DNA of 64,000 nucleotides from Eutreptiella sp. 'Long Island Sound 2002' (lineage: Eukaryota > Euglenozoa > Euglenophyceae > Eutreptiales > Eutreptiaceae): the NCBI GenBank assembly GCA_964036045.1, contig OZ038389.1, positions 42,593,119 through 42,657,118 on the forward strand, written 5' to 3'. Under the pieces are notes generated by a model that saw only the letters and a list, made by a program, of their open reading frames with translations, searched no databases and had not been told where the DNA came from. Below, piece after piece: positions 10,532 through 24,200 of the stretch. Numbering within the stretch: the first letter of the stretch is position 1; each line of letters opens with the position of its first letter. The position numbers and the translations under genes are program-made.

Positions 10532-11299
10532 GGTGTGTGACGTGAACAGTGGCGATAACGACCACATCCAGTTTCGGGTACACCTGCAGCAAGGTCAAAC
10601 CACACTCTTGGCTTCCTCCCTGCTCCTCCTTCGTGCACCAGGGCAGTCCCTGTAGTGGGAAACGGAGTTTGAAGCGCGAAGACCAACTTTTGTACGCCGG
10701 GCCGTGGGACGTGCATTGGGCACATCAGATGAGCAAGAGCAGGGGCATAGCAGTCATGCCGTTATCCTTGGCTACCCGTCCTGTCCCGGCGTCCCCCCCT
10801 GTCCCAAGCAACAACCTTTTTAGCGGAGGCTCGAGCCCATCGGTGTCCTCGTGACGTCGACGCCCTCAAATATCCTCTTAGTTAGGTTGTCGGATCTCTT
10901 AGACGATATTCAGTTGCGCACAATCCAGTCCCGTCTCATGCGGCCGCCTCACGCGGGCGCAATCACGCCGGCACCAACCGAGCATGCAGATGTTCATGCC
11001 TAACTGCAAAACCTCTCATGTCCAGGCCTTTGGTTTCTTTTGTCTTCTGTTTCACCGGACTCCGGACACGTGGTGTGTGTTCTGGGTCGCTAGGACATAT
11101 GTACGTCAAAACAACACCATGATGCGTCACAGCAAAACCATGCAAAACCATCTTGTTTGACGCACCCATTCCGCAATACATTGCAAATGGCATAAGAAAG
11201 AGGAAGGCACAACTCACCTGGAAGTTGCTTCTCGCAGAGGGCGAGTAATTTGCGGCATTGGGCATCTAAGAGAGGAGTCGGGGCCCACGAGCGAAACAT
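9505..11299 (-). CDS. Cyclophilin-like protein, complete copy B
   Basis: There are four minus-strand exons: 11,299-11,218 ([19 protein letters not shown] and on), 10,649-10,584, 10,316-10,077 and 9,794-9,505. All introns are GT-AG in phase 1, and the exons sum to 678 nt, i.e. 225 codons plus stop. Exon 1 gives a short helical leader. Exon 2 starts after the acceptor cccactacag and supplies the first strand ([12 protein letters not shown]). Exon 3 supplies [20 protein letters not shown] and [12 protein letters not shown]. Exon 4 supplies [12 protein letters not shown] through KVVIADCGE and an Ala/Pro/Ser tail. The normally catalytic Arg (FHRxIPGF) is Met here, and the His of KHVVFG is Tyr (KYAEFG). 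It is therefore a cyclophilin fold with a doubtful active site. There is no signal peptide, so it is probably cytosolic or nuclear. Confidence 0.82.
10540..10738. repeat. Older diverged repeat around cyclophilin exon 2 (right copy)
   Basis: This is the partner of 7,246-7,457. Both carry the exon reading VHEG-x3-RKP-x-VWFDLAA and the donor gtgtaccc. Confidence 0.75.
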
Positions 11300-14200
11300 T
11301 GCGATTCACCACTGTACTTTGCCTACATACACACGCTTGCTATGTTTCGGTCCATAGTAAGCCCACCTTGAGGTGGTGGACCTTGCGGGTTCTAAGGCGC
11401 AAGTATTCTTAGATGACGTTTGTACACCTCAAAGCACAACTCTGCGGATGGCAAGCACTGCACAGATTAGAAATCCACTTGACTAACAGACAAACGTACA
11501 AAGGAGTCTTTCTGAGTGTCCATACACGTCATTCATTGCGCTTTGTTAACCGGTGCACCAAACTTCATGTTATTCTTTACATGTACACACGCATGGTCCC
11601 AAGTGGGGGGTGGTCCCGGACGCTGGTTCCTGTGTACACCCACCACCCCCGCCTTACCGATCTGGTGTCCGTGTGTTCTGGGTACTGTGCCGGTGCTCTC
11701 GACGCCCCGCCCCCCGCCAAGAATGATTGTTGTGTGTGGCCAATACCACGTCCCGTGGCGCTTTTTTCTAGCGGAGCGTGCGATTGAAGGACGGTTTCCA
11801 CCACCGTCCTGGATATCCTTTCTTATGCAACTTTTTGTAATATAAAATTAAATTAAATTAAAAATAAAAATAATTCCCTTATGGTGCTGTTGATGTTTTG
11901 CTGCATGATGTGTGGTGAGGTTGCATAGTACAGACACTTTTGCACCAGAGCTATTCACACCTTGGGCGAATTTCTTCTCAATCCAGAATTCCCCCAAAGT
12001 CGCAACCTTGCGGATCAAATAGTTCGCAAAGTTGGCCAAATTGATCGCTTTACACCTGTGGCGAACGTAAGCAAAAGAAGGGCGTAACATCACATGAAAT
12101 GATTTTCGCAAGTTTTTGAATGCAACACAGAGCATACTGAGACTTTAATGCGCATTCTCTCAATATCTTTACTTGCTTTTGCAAACCTTCAACAATGGTG
12201 CTCTATTTGGAATGCAGGGAATACAGAACAGGATCATCGCTCACCATAGCCATTGCATTTCATTAAATACCTTGTGCACAAATATGTATCCTTCTCCTTG
12301 CATGCACCCAGACTCCCAGTTCCCAGTTTGCAGTGCACCGCGGAAGTTCGTCTGCGGCTCGGCAGCTCCTTGCGCGGCACAGTGTTCCAGCTTTTTTGAC
12401 AAACGAAACTTCAGATCGTATCACGAAAACTGGTCACCGACGTTCCAGTGCTTTTTTCCAGAATAACGTTGCGGCCTCCATGAAGCAGTTCGCAATTCTG
12501 AACAAAGTCATTCACCGCAGCGCCCCGGGCACGCAAGATATTATTGGATATCAACGTAATTCATGGAATTGGTGCAGTTGCAAATAGTGATTCGATGAAT
12601 AATATCGTGACCGTGCGGTTTCTTGGTAGATAGTATCTTGGATTGGAATGGAATGTCGACATTTTATGTTTGATGCGGCGTTTTGTACGAGCCGCGGCAA
12701 ATTTTCTCATCATACATATCGTTGTGGTTGAACAACATTGAAGTGGAAATATTGAAATTGCTTGCGCCACTGACGAGAGCACACACGTACTCTTGCAACT
12801 TTTGACACCGACGTTTGGGTGCGAACTTGAGCGGCGATGCATGAAGGCGAAAAATTTCAACTTTCGAAAAGGCGGTTCAAGAATGTTTCAAGGTGCACGA
12901 AAGTGCCGACACCTAATGTCAAGCAAAAGCGCCCCAAAGCCGAACGAAAAAATTGGTGAAAGTTCAAATTCGACGGCCACTTCAAGGATGCTCCAATGTA
13001 GGTTGGGAGGACAAATTTTGACGATAATTTTGACGATGTTCGTTACCTAGGGCCGGCCAACTCGCCAACACTAAGCATTTCTTTCAAGAACATTCCCCCA
13101 AAAGTGGACGGACGCGCGCATCCAAAATCTACGAATGGTCATCAATTCTTAACATAGGGCGACATTAAAACCACCTCATTGAATGCAAGTTTGCAAGCAC
13201 GTTATTGGCAAAGGTAGTCAATGAGCCAAACTACCTAGCGAATAGCGCGGGCAAATAATTTTTTTTTTTCGTCGAACAAAAACCAAAGTGGATTGGCCCG
13301 CGTACCCGAAAGAGAAAATGATCTTGATTTGTTTCGACGAAACTTTCACCATTTATGGGTTGAGGAGGTACGTAGGTCGCAAAAATTATTCATCATCGGC
13401 GTCATCATCACCGGTTAGTATGAAAGGCTTTCATACTTTGAGCATCTAGCCTTCGCGGTGAAGTTGATGCATGCTGTAGACTCAGCGTGTATGCAACACC
13501 CATCGTCTACTTGCCATTGCGATGGAATCGTGGCGGATGGACGTGTTATTTATCGTTTCCCGACCAAGGTTGATCCATATTACGTGCAACATCCACAACA
13601 TTTCAACACTTATATATGGAAGTCAACCTCGGTGTCAAGACTATATCGTGACAAGTAATTTAAAAATCATACGAGCTATCTTGATGCACATCGTGTGATT
13701 CTAAATTGCGTGCTCAAGAGATTCGTGAGATTCGGAAAAAAAATTGTCGCGACTTGCGGTCGTGGTGTGCAATATAGTTGGAATGCGCATTTGATAAGCT
13801 ATGCCGTGTCCAAAATGGGACGCAATTCCGTGTGCTCTCAAATTCGTTTCTCAACGTGCATCCGACCACTTTGGCACAACCACGACTAAAGACCAACCAC
13901 GTACATCACGCACCGGAAACGCCCAATCACAAATAGTGAACGGCTCTTTTTTTCCCTGTTATTTCCGGCATTTCAATTTCCATGACCATTGGTCTCGACG
14001 CCATCTATTGTGTTCTTTAACAAATCGTGATTTGTTGTGCGGTGTACCGTAACATATCTCAACAATTTGAATTCGAACCCAACCGATAATGTGCTTGAAG
14101 GTCTTCGACTTCGTCACCTAACTATCCCATTGTTTCCGCCTTCGACCTCCATTTTGGTAGTAGCGCATTTGATATCATTTTGTCGGCGTCGATGTATAAT

Positions 14201-14977
14201 GTGGAGGAGAATGCTTGCGCTAAATGTGACAAACAACACAAACGTGCGCATATCATTGTTTTCTCTCGCAAGTTTGGAGATGCATTCGCAATTTGTGCGA
14301 AAAATTTGCACTCCTTGCCGGGAAATGCGTCCTACCGTTCTCAAGGTTTCGGGCGCAAGCAATTTTGTTGAAAGGTACAAGTCTTTATTCGGGACCACGC
14401 CATACATTCGCGCAAAAACGAGCTCAATGCATGTGATTTTCATCAAATTGTTCAACCTTTTGGTGACGTGACGGCCCTTGGACTCCGTTAGTCAGATGCC
14501 ACCCGTTCGCTTCGTCTCGAAGCCCGGGTCAACTTGCAAGATTTGCGCCTCTTCAAACTACAATTTTTGACGTTGATCCAAATATGTTGTTCCCCAATTT
14601 GATATTTGTGTAGTTTGTGCCACCTAGCCTTGGTTGCTTGGTCTTACAACCGCCAATGTCAATTTTGTACCATGATCGATTTTCGTGTTGAGTTAGTGTT
14701 CTTGCTATGCCTTCTTTGTTTTGCTAATGACGTTTAATAATGTTTTGCTTTGCATTGTGTACACACTTGTTCATGCTGTTGACTTGGAGTTTCTTCATCG
14801 TATGAGGCGAGTTGGCCATTGAGTACCGTCGTACAAGGAATTTCGCACAATTTTTCGACAAATGATATCATGTGCGACAAAGGAGGAACGACACGACATC
14901 GAAGGGTAGTAGAGTTGTTGCCCCGAGCTCTACTTCTTCTTGAAGCTTAGTTGCGTTGCCGTCTCGTCTCTCTACAG
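11300..14977. other. AT-richer, CpG-rich stretch with no recognised gene
   Basis: From about 11,840 base composition changes: AT rises, while CG dinucleotides and cgaa/ttcg words become frequent, and G/C homopolymers disappear. All frames are short (the longest are near 14,037-14,471) and none matches a family I know. It may hold the missing 5' exon(s) and promoter of the C2-SAM-WWE-GRAM gene, because the first exon I can define starts at 14,978 in phase 1. A decayed mobile element is another possibility. Confidence 0.45.
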
Positions 14978-15290
14978 GTGCATATCCAACTCCCATCGGT
15001 AGTTGGACCAAGTGGGACTTGGATCCACGTGGACCCTACGCCATGCCCAATTTGAGCATTTACACGGCCAAGGGTACCGACGTTGCAGCCAACAAAGCGT
15101 ATGTCCTCTACACGCTTGGAGGATTCCGGCGCCAAACAGCCATTGCCAAGAAGAGCGGCAAAGACTGCCTCGAGTGGAATGTGACCGATGTGGTACCAGT
15201 CTCGAAAAAAAGTAGTAGGGAGTTGGATATCACACTATTTGAGCCTAGCTCTTTCGGCGACAAGCACTGTGGCTCGTGTCGGATTAATTG
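14978..15290 (+). CDS. Exon a: C2 domain, first part
   Basis: The acceptor is ctctctacag and the donor gtatgt. It reads PNLSIYTAKG, then KAYVLYTLGG, WNVTDVV, LDITLFEPSSFGDKHCGS, the strand order of a C2 domain. The positions that are Asp in calcium-binding C2 loops are mostly other residues (KAY for DPY, EPSS in loop 3), so calcium-independent binding is inferred. The exon starts with two bases of a split codon and ends in phase 2. Confidence 0.72.
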
Positions 15291-18200
15291 GTATGTCGCC
15301 TTCGAGAACATTAGGAATTGAGCAAATTTGCTTGGCGGTGTAAGAAAGATATGCACGTTGCAAATAGATGGTTGTGCAATATGATACCCTTCCCCTTGTC
15401 TAAGATACGAGTTTCCAAGACATAGTTTTTGGTCGTTATAATTTGGGCCCAATTGGGTTCAATCCGATTTGCAAATCGTACGCTGGGCTTACGTACGTGG
15501 GTTGGGCTTTGTACCTGCACTTCGTGGCTTGCTATCATTGAGGTGTCATGGAGCTAACCTATTTCCACCCATTTGACCACAAATTGTACATAGCAAAACA
15601 AAGTAAAAGGAAGAAGAATCTTTTGCTATACATTGCCCCGAAATGAATCCGCAAGAGATGATACTTTTGCACTCCGCTAGCCCACTCTCCATTTGGCGGA
15701 CACGTTGCCCGAAACGCCCGCAATGTTTTCTGCCTTCTTATCCGCAAATCCTCGAGATGAGGATTGGAACAATTGGGGCCTGCATTTGGGGGTGTTGGTG
15801 TGTGAAGCGCGGATCGTCCGAACGCAAATTGTCCTCAGGGTCCAAGTTTGTGCCAACTTGAAGGCCACAGAAGTGTTGCATCTCCAAGGCATCAATTCCA
15901 ACGACGGCCGCGCGGCATTACACATCACGTTCACCTTGGACGAGCTCGTGTTCCCGCCGAGCAGCGCGGAGAAAGACTCGCATGCACCTCCTCTACACAG
16001 CTCCTTGAGGAAGGACGGCCTAGGAGACAGCATAGGACCTATGGGTCTTGGGGTTCTTGGGGTAAAAGGTGGGCTGAACAATAGCCAGCCTCACAACACC
16101 ATGAATCGCCTAGCTCCTCTCAACCACAACCCCAGTGTGACAAAAGTTCCGCCGGCCGAGACAAACGGGACCTCCGGCCCCGGTGGCGCCACGAGGATCG
16201 GGAACAACGGCCGCCACGAGCCCGTGAAGCAGGGGAGCGACGGTGCCGCCAACTCTGCAGGTGCGGACCGATCGGAGCCCGTCCGGCACCCCTCCGGCGG
16301 CGGCGCGGCGCAATTCGGTACGGACAAGTCACCGAAGGCCTCTGCTGCCCGTCCTGGCTCCTTCAAGGAACGCGGAGGTGCGGGTTCCGGGCCGCACAAC
16401 CCGCACGCAACGGCCAATGGCCACCAGAAGACCAACGGGGTCATCAGCAATTGGAGCCCGGAAAGGAGGGCCAACGGGTCGGCAGCGCCTGGTTCGCAGA
16501 AGGGCACCAAGCCCGCGAGCATGCGCACACTGGATGACACCTCCTCCGACGAGGAAATGCCTCAGCCGCCGATGGCGAGTCCGCATGGCAGCGACCTCTC
16601 ACGTCGGGCCAACGGGGCCACCCTCGCGCAAATCCGCGACGTCTCAGCCCCGCGGGAGCATCCCGCAAAAGGGGGCGTATCGCCCTCGGGCAAGCGCCCA
16701 AGTGACAACGCGATCACTCCCACGCGGGCCACGGCCGGCCGCAGGCCGCCTCTCCCGGAGTCCGCGACCGGGAGCGGCAAGCCCGACAGCGGGAACGGCG
16801 TGCTGTCAGAGCCACCGGCGCAAGCGCAGGAGGAGCCGGCGCTGCCACAACCGAGTCTGGGGGGTGCACGGGGGCGAAGCCGAACCTCCGTGGACAATTC
16901 GGTGCCGGTCGGGGCAGACCCGGAGAAGCGAGGCTCTCTCTCGGCAAGCCCTCGACGAACGAACAGCATAAGCCAGAGTGTCGACGGAGCGCCCCGGAGC
17001 ATCAGGTCGGTGGACGATGACGAGTTTCCTCAGATCATACCGGCGACGCGCATGCGCCCGTCACCCGGTGATTCCGCGGAGATCACGCCCCCCGCGGATA
17101 AAACTCGGCACTCTGCTCCGGAGCCCTCCGCAGAGCCGCAGATGGGGAGGCGGCACAGCGCAGGAAAGGGGCAGGTGCAGGAGAAGGAGAAGAATGTCAG
17201 GACAAGTCACACCCTGTCCCGTGAGTCCCTTGCGATACTAAGCGGCCGTTCGGAGGAGGTGTGTGCGCATGTGCTCGTGGGTGTGGGTTGACGAGAAGGT
17301 GGCGAGTGGCTGGCTGGAATGTTGGATGCGCTGCCACTCTGTCGCAGGGTTGCGACATTGCCCACGTGTGCTCATGCACTCCATCTATGGAAAAGCATAG
17401 AGGAGGTGGGGTGTCCCACAGCAGCTGTTCATTTTGTGTCAGGCGGTTGCCGGTGTGCAGTGATCTATTTCTGCTGTAGAGGGGAGTTCACATGTTTGCT
17501 GTGGCAAACGCACGAGCTCCGACTGAGGCGACTATCCCCATTTGGGGGTGTCCCTGTGTCCCCGCCCACTGGGAACACCAGAACAACCAAAAAGTGGGGC
17601 ATGTTTTTGGATCTCAGGACGGAAAGCCCTCCCCCCCTCGGGGGTCTCTTATCAACGCACCTGGTCAAGAAGGGTCTGGGATTTCTCTGACCCATTATTG
17701 GTGCACCACATGCCTGCTCACGCTTTATCTGCTGAAGTCCCTGGCAAACAAAGGGAACCGGGCACCATGGGATGCACAGGACTGGCACCCGTTGGGACTC
17801 ATTGTTCCACTGCAGCATGCAATTTTATCATGGCACTGCTGACCATCTTGACAAAGAACAGGCAAGGCGTCCCTGCGACATGTTCAATATTGGACACAAG
17901 CTGCCAGAAGCAGCACATATTGCTGAGAGATATAGAGAAAGGCAAGGAGGAGGAGGAGGAAGGGACATGCTTCTTCGCAACTGTTCATGCTCATGACTGC
18001 CATCTTTGAGGCGTGATGTTTCAACAAGTTCCGAGTTTTGAATCTCATGAGACTATCTTTGCTCTGGCTTTGACACAAACTGTTATGGGGTGTTTTCCCT
18101 CACAGTTGCTGACAGGCACTGGTCAGCGGAATATTTCAGACATGCTGTTTCAACAAGTTCTGAGTGTTTGAATCTCATGAGACAATTTCTGCTCTGAAAA

Positions 18201-21200
18201 AGTGCGTACAATTGCAATGGTTACAGGGCCTTGATGTGCTCAGGATAATGATCAGGTGTCATTTGCTTTGACCTCATTTGAGTGTCCCTTGGAAGTCAAG
18301 CTTTGTTGTAACCATTGGCAGTGATGACTGCCGCTGTCGACCTGTTTCGTGCCAGGTATCGGTGCACCGTAATTTTTCAATTCCCCCTTCGTACCCTTCT
18401 TACAATCAACACCACACATGTGTCTTCCCAGACCACCCAGACCTGCCCACTGGCAAACACCCTCAAAAAAGGAGCATATCAGGGGCTCATCATGGGAACG
18501 AGCGTTTCCCCGGGGCTAAAAGGGGTTGTTCTTGAGTGTCCCGTCATCATTGTGCGCCAACAGATTTCGCCGCACCCCAGGCCAACCCAAGAAATGCAAG
18601 GAAGTAAACATCGCCTTGACCAGCCTTCCAGCTGTCCCCTCCCAGAGCCCTCCTCGTCAAATGTCGGGCCGCTCTGGGGGGAGGGGGGGGATCCTGGAAC
18701 CCCAGGTAACAGGATGACAGACGGCAATTTTCCAGCAATTGACCACAGTTGCTGGTCAATGGCGGTTGCTCGCCGGCATTTGCCTGTGCCCCTCAGGTCC
18801 TTTCACAGGCTCAACACTGGGGTCTGCCCGGATTAGCGGCTGATCGTGGTGGATGGTAAACAATAGTTTCAAGGACGGAACTTGATGAGGAACCCTGCTG
18901 CCATGTGGTTGAGGGTTGTCAATGAGCGTCAGCAGTGAGTGGCCGTGGGCAGGGGGCAGGGTGGCAGGTAGGACACCCTGCCCATCCACAGAGCAGTACA
19001 ATTGGGTGCAGGTGGTCCGACCCTACTTTTTACTGGCTTTGTTTGATGGGGACGCTCCACATAGGTGGACGCAAGCCTCCTGTACGATGAGGAGAGGGGG
19101 GTTTCCGTTTTTCTTGAAGCCTCTGGGTGTTGTGTGTACGGTTGTGCTTGACGCGTAATATCCTCCGTCTTGCGTGCCAATGTGAGACATTTGGGGCTTG
19201 TCACGTTCTGAATAATCCCTCCATTCCACACACAGAGGGATGCACCATGACTGGGAGGAGTGGCAGATTGGCTGGATCTGGTACCACTCCAGATGTACCA
19301 GGCTACAGCCACCCAAAATTATTTGTCACATAACTGTGTGCATGGCAATCAGTGGCACTATTGGTTTTCAACCTAAGTCTCGCACAAACCTGACTTTGCA
19401 GGTCTTCGGTGCGAATTCGCACACCTCCTCTGTCTTGGATTTCTATCACCCCATGAAGTCCTGCCCATCTCATTTTTTGTGATGCTTCGCCCGAGTTTCA
19501 TTTCATTAATTTCCTTGATTTCATTTCAGTGGTCTGGAAGCTCTTCCAGGGTTTTTAGATGCTGGGCACCACAGGGAATGGGGACATGTAATAGGACCCA
19601 GCAGTGGCAGCGATGAAGCGAACAGGTGCACCAGGAGTTTGGTGATCCCCCGCAAATCACTGGCTCCGGCGGCTGTATTCGTGCCCATGAACGGTAGGCA
19701 ATGGACAGACACACGGCCCACATCTTTCTGCTTGTTTCATTTGCAACTCGATTCGCATTGAAATTCTCAAAGTTTGACCGGTTGAAGCCCCTCCCCGAAA
19801 AAATCACTTTGCCCAGGGAAGCGATGGGCGTCCCGGACAGGCCTGCGCTTGAAGGGGGGGGGGGGGTTATGCCGCCACCGTGTCTGAACCCGCCCTCGAC
19901 CCTCGGCCCTCCAACCATTTTGTAACCAACAGAATTCGCCCTCAACCAGGAACCGTTTGGCAACATCTCTTGAAAACCCCTTCAGCCTCCCTCCCCCTCC
20001 ACCCATCTACATCCGCTGTGCAGCTGCAGAGATTCCTCGAGGGCAACCGCCTGGGGCAATACACCCAGAAGCTGCTTGACAACGGGTTTGATTCAATGGA
20101 GGCCCTCCAATCTTTGTCTGGCACCCGCATGTCTCAGCTTGGGATGCGCACCGCCCACCAGATTCAGCTCCAGAAAGCCATCGCGGCCTACTCCCAGGCC
20201 AAGCACGAGCAGAAGCCTCCGGGATCGACATTCTTAGGGCCCAAGCCCACGGCGATTCCCGCTGCGCAGGCCCCCGGGCGCGCGCACGCCTCTGGCCCTG
20301 TGGCAGGGAGACGCGCGAGCCCGAGCCGGGAACAGCCTCCCCCGGCCTCCTCGCGATCTCACAGCTCCGGGAAGGGCATCCGGGACAGCGCGCAGGCGAG
20401 CGCGGGGGACTCCACGGATACGTCCAACGGATTGCCGTCCCCACGGAGCGTGGGCCCGACGTGGTCGTGGCAGGATGGGACTGGTCAGTGGCACCCGTTC
20501 CCGGCACCGGAAGTGGCCCGCATCCAGCAGGCGCTGGACGAGGGGAAGATGAAGACAGTTGTGACAATGGAAGGGCGCGAGTTCTTCGCGGATCTCGAAG
20601 CGATGCAGCAGGTTGCCTTCGACAGCCACCCTTTGTTGGCCCTTCACGCCAACTGCCCATGCAGCTTTGCTGGATTTTGATTGCGTTTCACGCTCATCGT
20701 CCCCCGTGATTAGAATTCGGCACATATGGACAAGAGTGTGTAGATACTGCCTCCTCTGCACCACATTTCGGTGCATTCGCGACACTCGTTTTTTGGAGTA
20801 CTTAGAACCAGTTGCCAATTTGCATCTTCTGTCATCCATTTCCATCAAAGTCTTCCAATTCCTCTTGATTGTGGGGGAAATTTTGGCGCAGCATCGAATG
20901 ACCTTCCTGTCAGTAAAATTGCAGGATGAAAGCCACCAGTTGCCTTTCACCAGAAAACTGGCGCAAGCTGAGAGCGGCCGGACCCCGGGCCTTCACGCTG
21001 AAGAGAGAACTGTAACATTCGCTCGGGCAACACACGTGTCTAGACTGCCTCATCTTTTTGTGCAAATGAAGGGCGCAGGGGGGGGGGGCGGAGGGGGGGG
21101 GGGTAGTGCAGGGTGCGTCAAAAGCAAGCAAATAACTTCGAAAGCTTGTGTAACGCATGACGAAACCTGTGTTGGTCTGGCAACCCTTGAGCACCGAAAA

Positions 21201-24200
21201 TGCACCGCACAACATGGGAATATGTTATGAGGGGGGGACGACTTAAAAGCGTTGTCTTCTCACCGGCCCTTAAAATAGAAGGAAACATTCAGGGTGCTGC
21301 AGTGCACCACACGCGCACCCTCCCTGGAGCTTCCCTCGCCCAGTCATGCCAAGGCAACCCCGTTCCCCTGGACCCCGTGGCCGCAGGAGCTGCATTTTCA
21401 CCTCCCCCACCTCGATGACACGACGCCGATCAACGAAAGCAGGCCACACAAAAGACAGGGCATTGAACACCCATATTGCGACCTGTAAATCAATCAGGAG
21501 CCACTGCCGCAAGTGGACACAGACCCGGAGTCGGTAAGAGCTCTGTGTCCGCTCGTTGGCGCAGAGGGCCCGAACATTCACCAGTTGTCGGTCTGAAAAT
21601 CATCCGGTCCGTACTTCATGTTCTGTTCTTTTTTTCGTGCCTTTTCTGACGGATCTTCTTCAGCGGCGCCCAGAAGTTCTACGTTTGGACCCGCTCCCCT
21701 TTGTCTGCGCACGCCAGGCCAGCGGCTGTTTGTATATCTGCCCCCCCCCCCCCCCGCCCCCTCCGGTGCTGACGTTGAAGCCCTGCCCGCAGGAGTGGAC
21801 GCCACCGGGGGCAGTGATGCTGCAATCGCGAGCAGTGAGACAAATATTCCACAAACGGCACCCGCCCCCCCCCCACTCCTCGTCCCAGTTTCCTCCGCAA
21901 ATGATGACCTCGACAAAGAAAAGCTCGTGCACACAAGATATGGCACTGGACACTAGTTGCAGTGCAAAGTAACCAACCAGCCTTCCGGGAATGACCTCCC
22001 TGTGCGCCAACTGTGCCACACTCTCCCTACCCATGCAGCATTGATGTGGAAACCGTGCAACAGGTGGCGTAGGCACCGCGACGGTTTGCAATCCCATATG
22101 ACGAGAGGCCGGTTTACCATTCACCCTTTACTTCGGGATACACCGTGGGTGGGCTTATGTGCTACCCACGTACTTGTCGAGCTAGGACAAGTGTGGCGCA
22201 GTTGATGCATTGGATGTTTGTAGTAGCGGAGGAGTCAATGTGCTGCAAGTAGACGCCCACAGACTTCAGGGCATTTCGTGGGTTTGGCTGGGGGAGGGGA
22301 GGGTGGTTTGCCCATAGCTTCGAGCGCACACCGACGAAGTGATGGCGCGGCACGACTGCAATACAACGCTCATCTGTGGGGTTTTGTCCGCTTGCGGTTG
22401 GGAGTGGAAGGGATACGATCCACTATGCTGCTGGTTGGGGCAGTGAAGACAGTTCGCAAGGGCGTGGTTGGAGGCGTGTCGTGCCTCGTGAGCCTAATGC
22501 CCAAACCGTCACGGGTTGATCGAATGGCCCCCACCGCATCGCCCAAATACACCCAAGCGGACCAGAGGCAGCTCGGCCATGGTGTGTACTGTGGCATGGC
22601 CTTCAGACTGTGTTGCGTGGCACAGCTGTTGTCATGCTGTGCTGTGGCATGGCTGTAGGGAATGCTGTGTTTTGTGGCAGGTGACGCCGAAAATGTGGCT
22701 GATGCCTGGCCCCCTCCTGGTTGCTGCTCGTTTCATACGCTTCCTTTGCCCACTCGCGGAGCATCTCGGGCGGATCTTTGCATGCTTCACAGATGGACAC
22801 TGAAACCGGGGATGTGTTCCCGATCAGGGAACCTACACTCGAATCCAAGAGCATTTGGGCGTGGCAGGACCCGAACGGGGTGTGGCGCATCTACGACCTT
22901 GAAACCACTCAGAAGCTGCAGGCCTCGAAGAATGGAGACAAAAGCCACGTGCCAGTGGAGGTCCATTCCCCTCTCCGTGCCACGGGGGAAATGGGACCGA
23001 AAAGAACGGGGGAAATGCTGCAGATGGCCACCCATTTTCGTGCTCCCCCCACTGCAATTTTGTGACTGCCTCCTTTCTTTTTGCGTGCAACGATTCCCCG
23101 ATTCCCCAAGGGAAGAGCGATTGCCTACTTCCCCCCCCACCCCACCCCACCCCACCCCACCCCACCCCACCCCACCCCACCGCAACACAGATAGCAGCAG
23201 AACCACCGCACCGGCCGCGCAGCCCTCAGCCACGCCTCTACAAAACACAATCAAGTGCGTTAAAACGGAGTGCCAACCAGCAAACATGCTCCACTTTTAT
23301 GGTTCAAGCCCCCCCCCCCCCGATTTCAAAATGCCTGGAGCTGTAGCGCACCATCGATGGATCACTCATTAAACTTGTTAGGTGTAAGACTCAAGTGCCT
23401 CTTGGGCAATTGCGGGCTGGGTGATCCGGAACTCTTTGGCCTTTGGCCCTGTGTCTTACACCAATGGAGAGCACCCTCGGGATTTCACGGCCTCGGAGTG
23501 ACGGAATGGGAAGCCAGTCAGCGCTGTACACAGCAGCACATCACGCAAACCAAGAGAACCAGCAGTCACTTTTAAGCGTTATGTCGAGCGCACGGTGCAC
23601 AGGCAGCGCTTGCGGTGCGTCCAGAACCCTCTTGCCCTGTCCAGTATGTTCTCGGTGCTGCCCTTATGCCTCACTTGAAATGTCTCCTCAGATGCACGGC
23701 AAGGGGTATGTTGTGGATGTGAACGCAATGCAGCACATCGATACCACCACTGGGGGCACCTGTGCTGTCCGGGACGTGCGGCACAGCCAGCATACGCAGT
23801 GGGCATGGAAGGACGAACACGGCGTGTGGCGTACGTATGCACCTGAACAGGCGCAGCAGATCATACTTGCAATGGATGTGGGACAGGTGTGTGTGTGGAT
23901 GGGTGGGTGGGCGTGTGGGTGTGGATGGGTGAATGGGTGAGCGGGAAAGCTGGTGCACCTCAATTTCGGGCCCCTTTGATATTGAAAATTTTCTGATTTG
24001 GGTGGATGGGTGGCCGGGTCACGCGGAGGAGCCCTAGAATGCGTCGCCAAGCCTCTGCGGGCTCGGCTGCAGTACCAAGGTGCCATTGCTGCCGAGGGTC
24101 GGGGGACTCTGGCGAACAACAGCCCGGGCTTGCTACCGTGCCTGGCGGCCCGGAGCCACGCAGCCCCCTCCGCCTCCCTAAAAACGGTAATCCGATTTGG

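Noticed and set aside
15693-15838. Treating 15,693 or the ATG at 15,723 as the gene start
   Set aside because: Splicing 15,290 to 15,839 joins two halves of a C2 domain in the right phase; the intervening frame is open only by chance.
16091-17002. Long minus-strand frames opposite the disordered region
   Set aside because: Shadows of GC-rich plus-strand coding sequence with no domain and no splice support.
17215-17226. Strong donor gtgagt at 17,221 as the end of exon b
   Set aside because: It leaves phase 1, which does not fit the phase-0 SAM exon; the donor at 17,259 fits. Kept as an alternative if an extra exon is found.
20007-20950. Minus-strand frames of 217 and 238 codons opposite the SAM/WWE1 exon
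   Set aside because: Antisense shadows of a well-supported domain exon.
23062-23346. Pro-rich ORF with PPHPTPPHPT repeats
   Set aside because: Translation of a ccccaccccac microsatellite in an intron.
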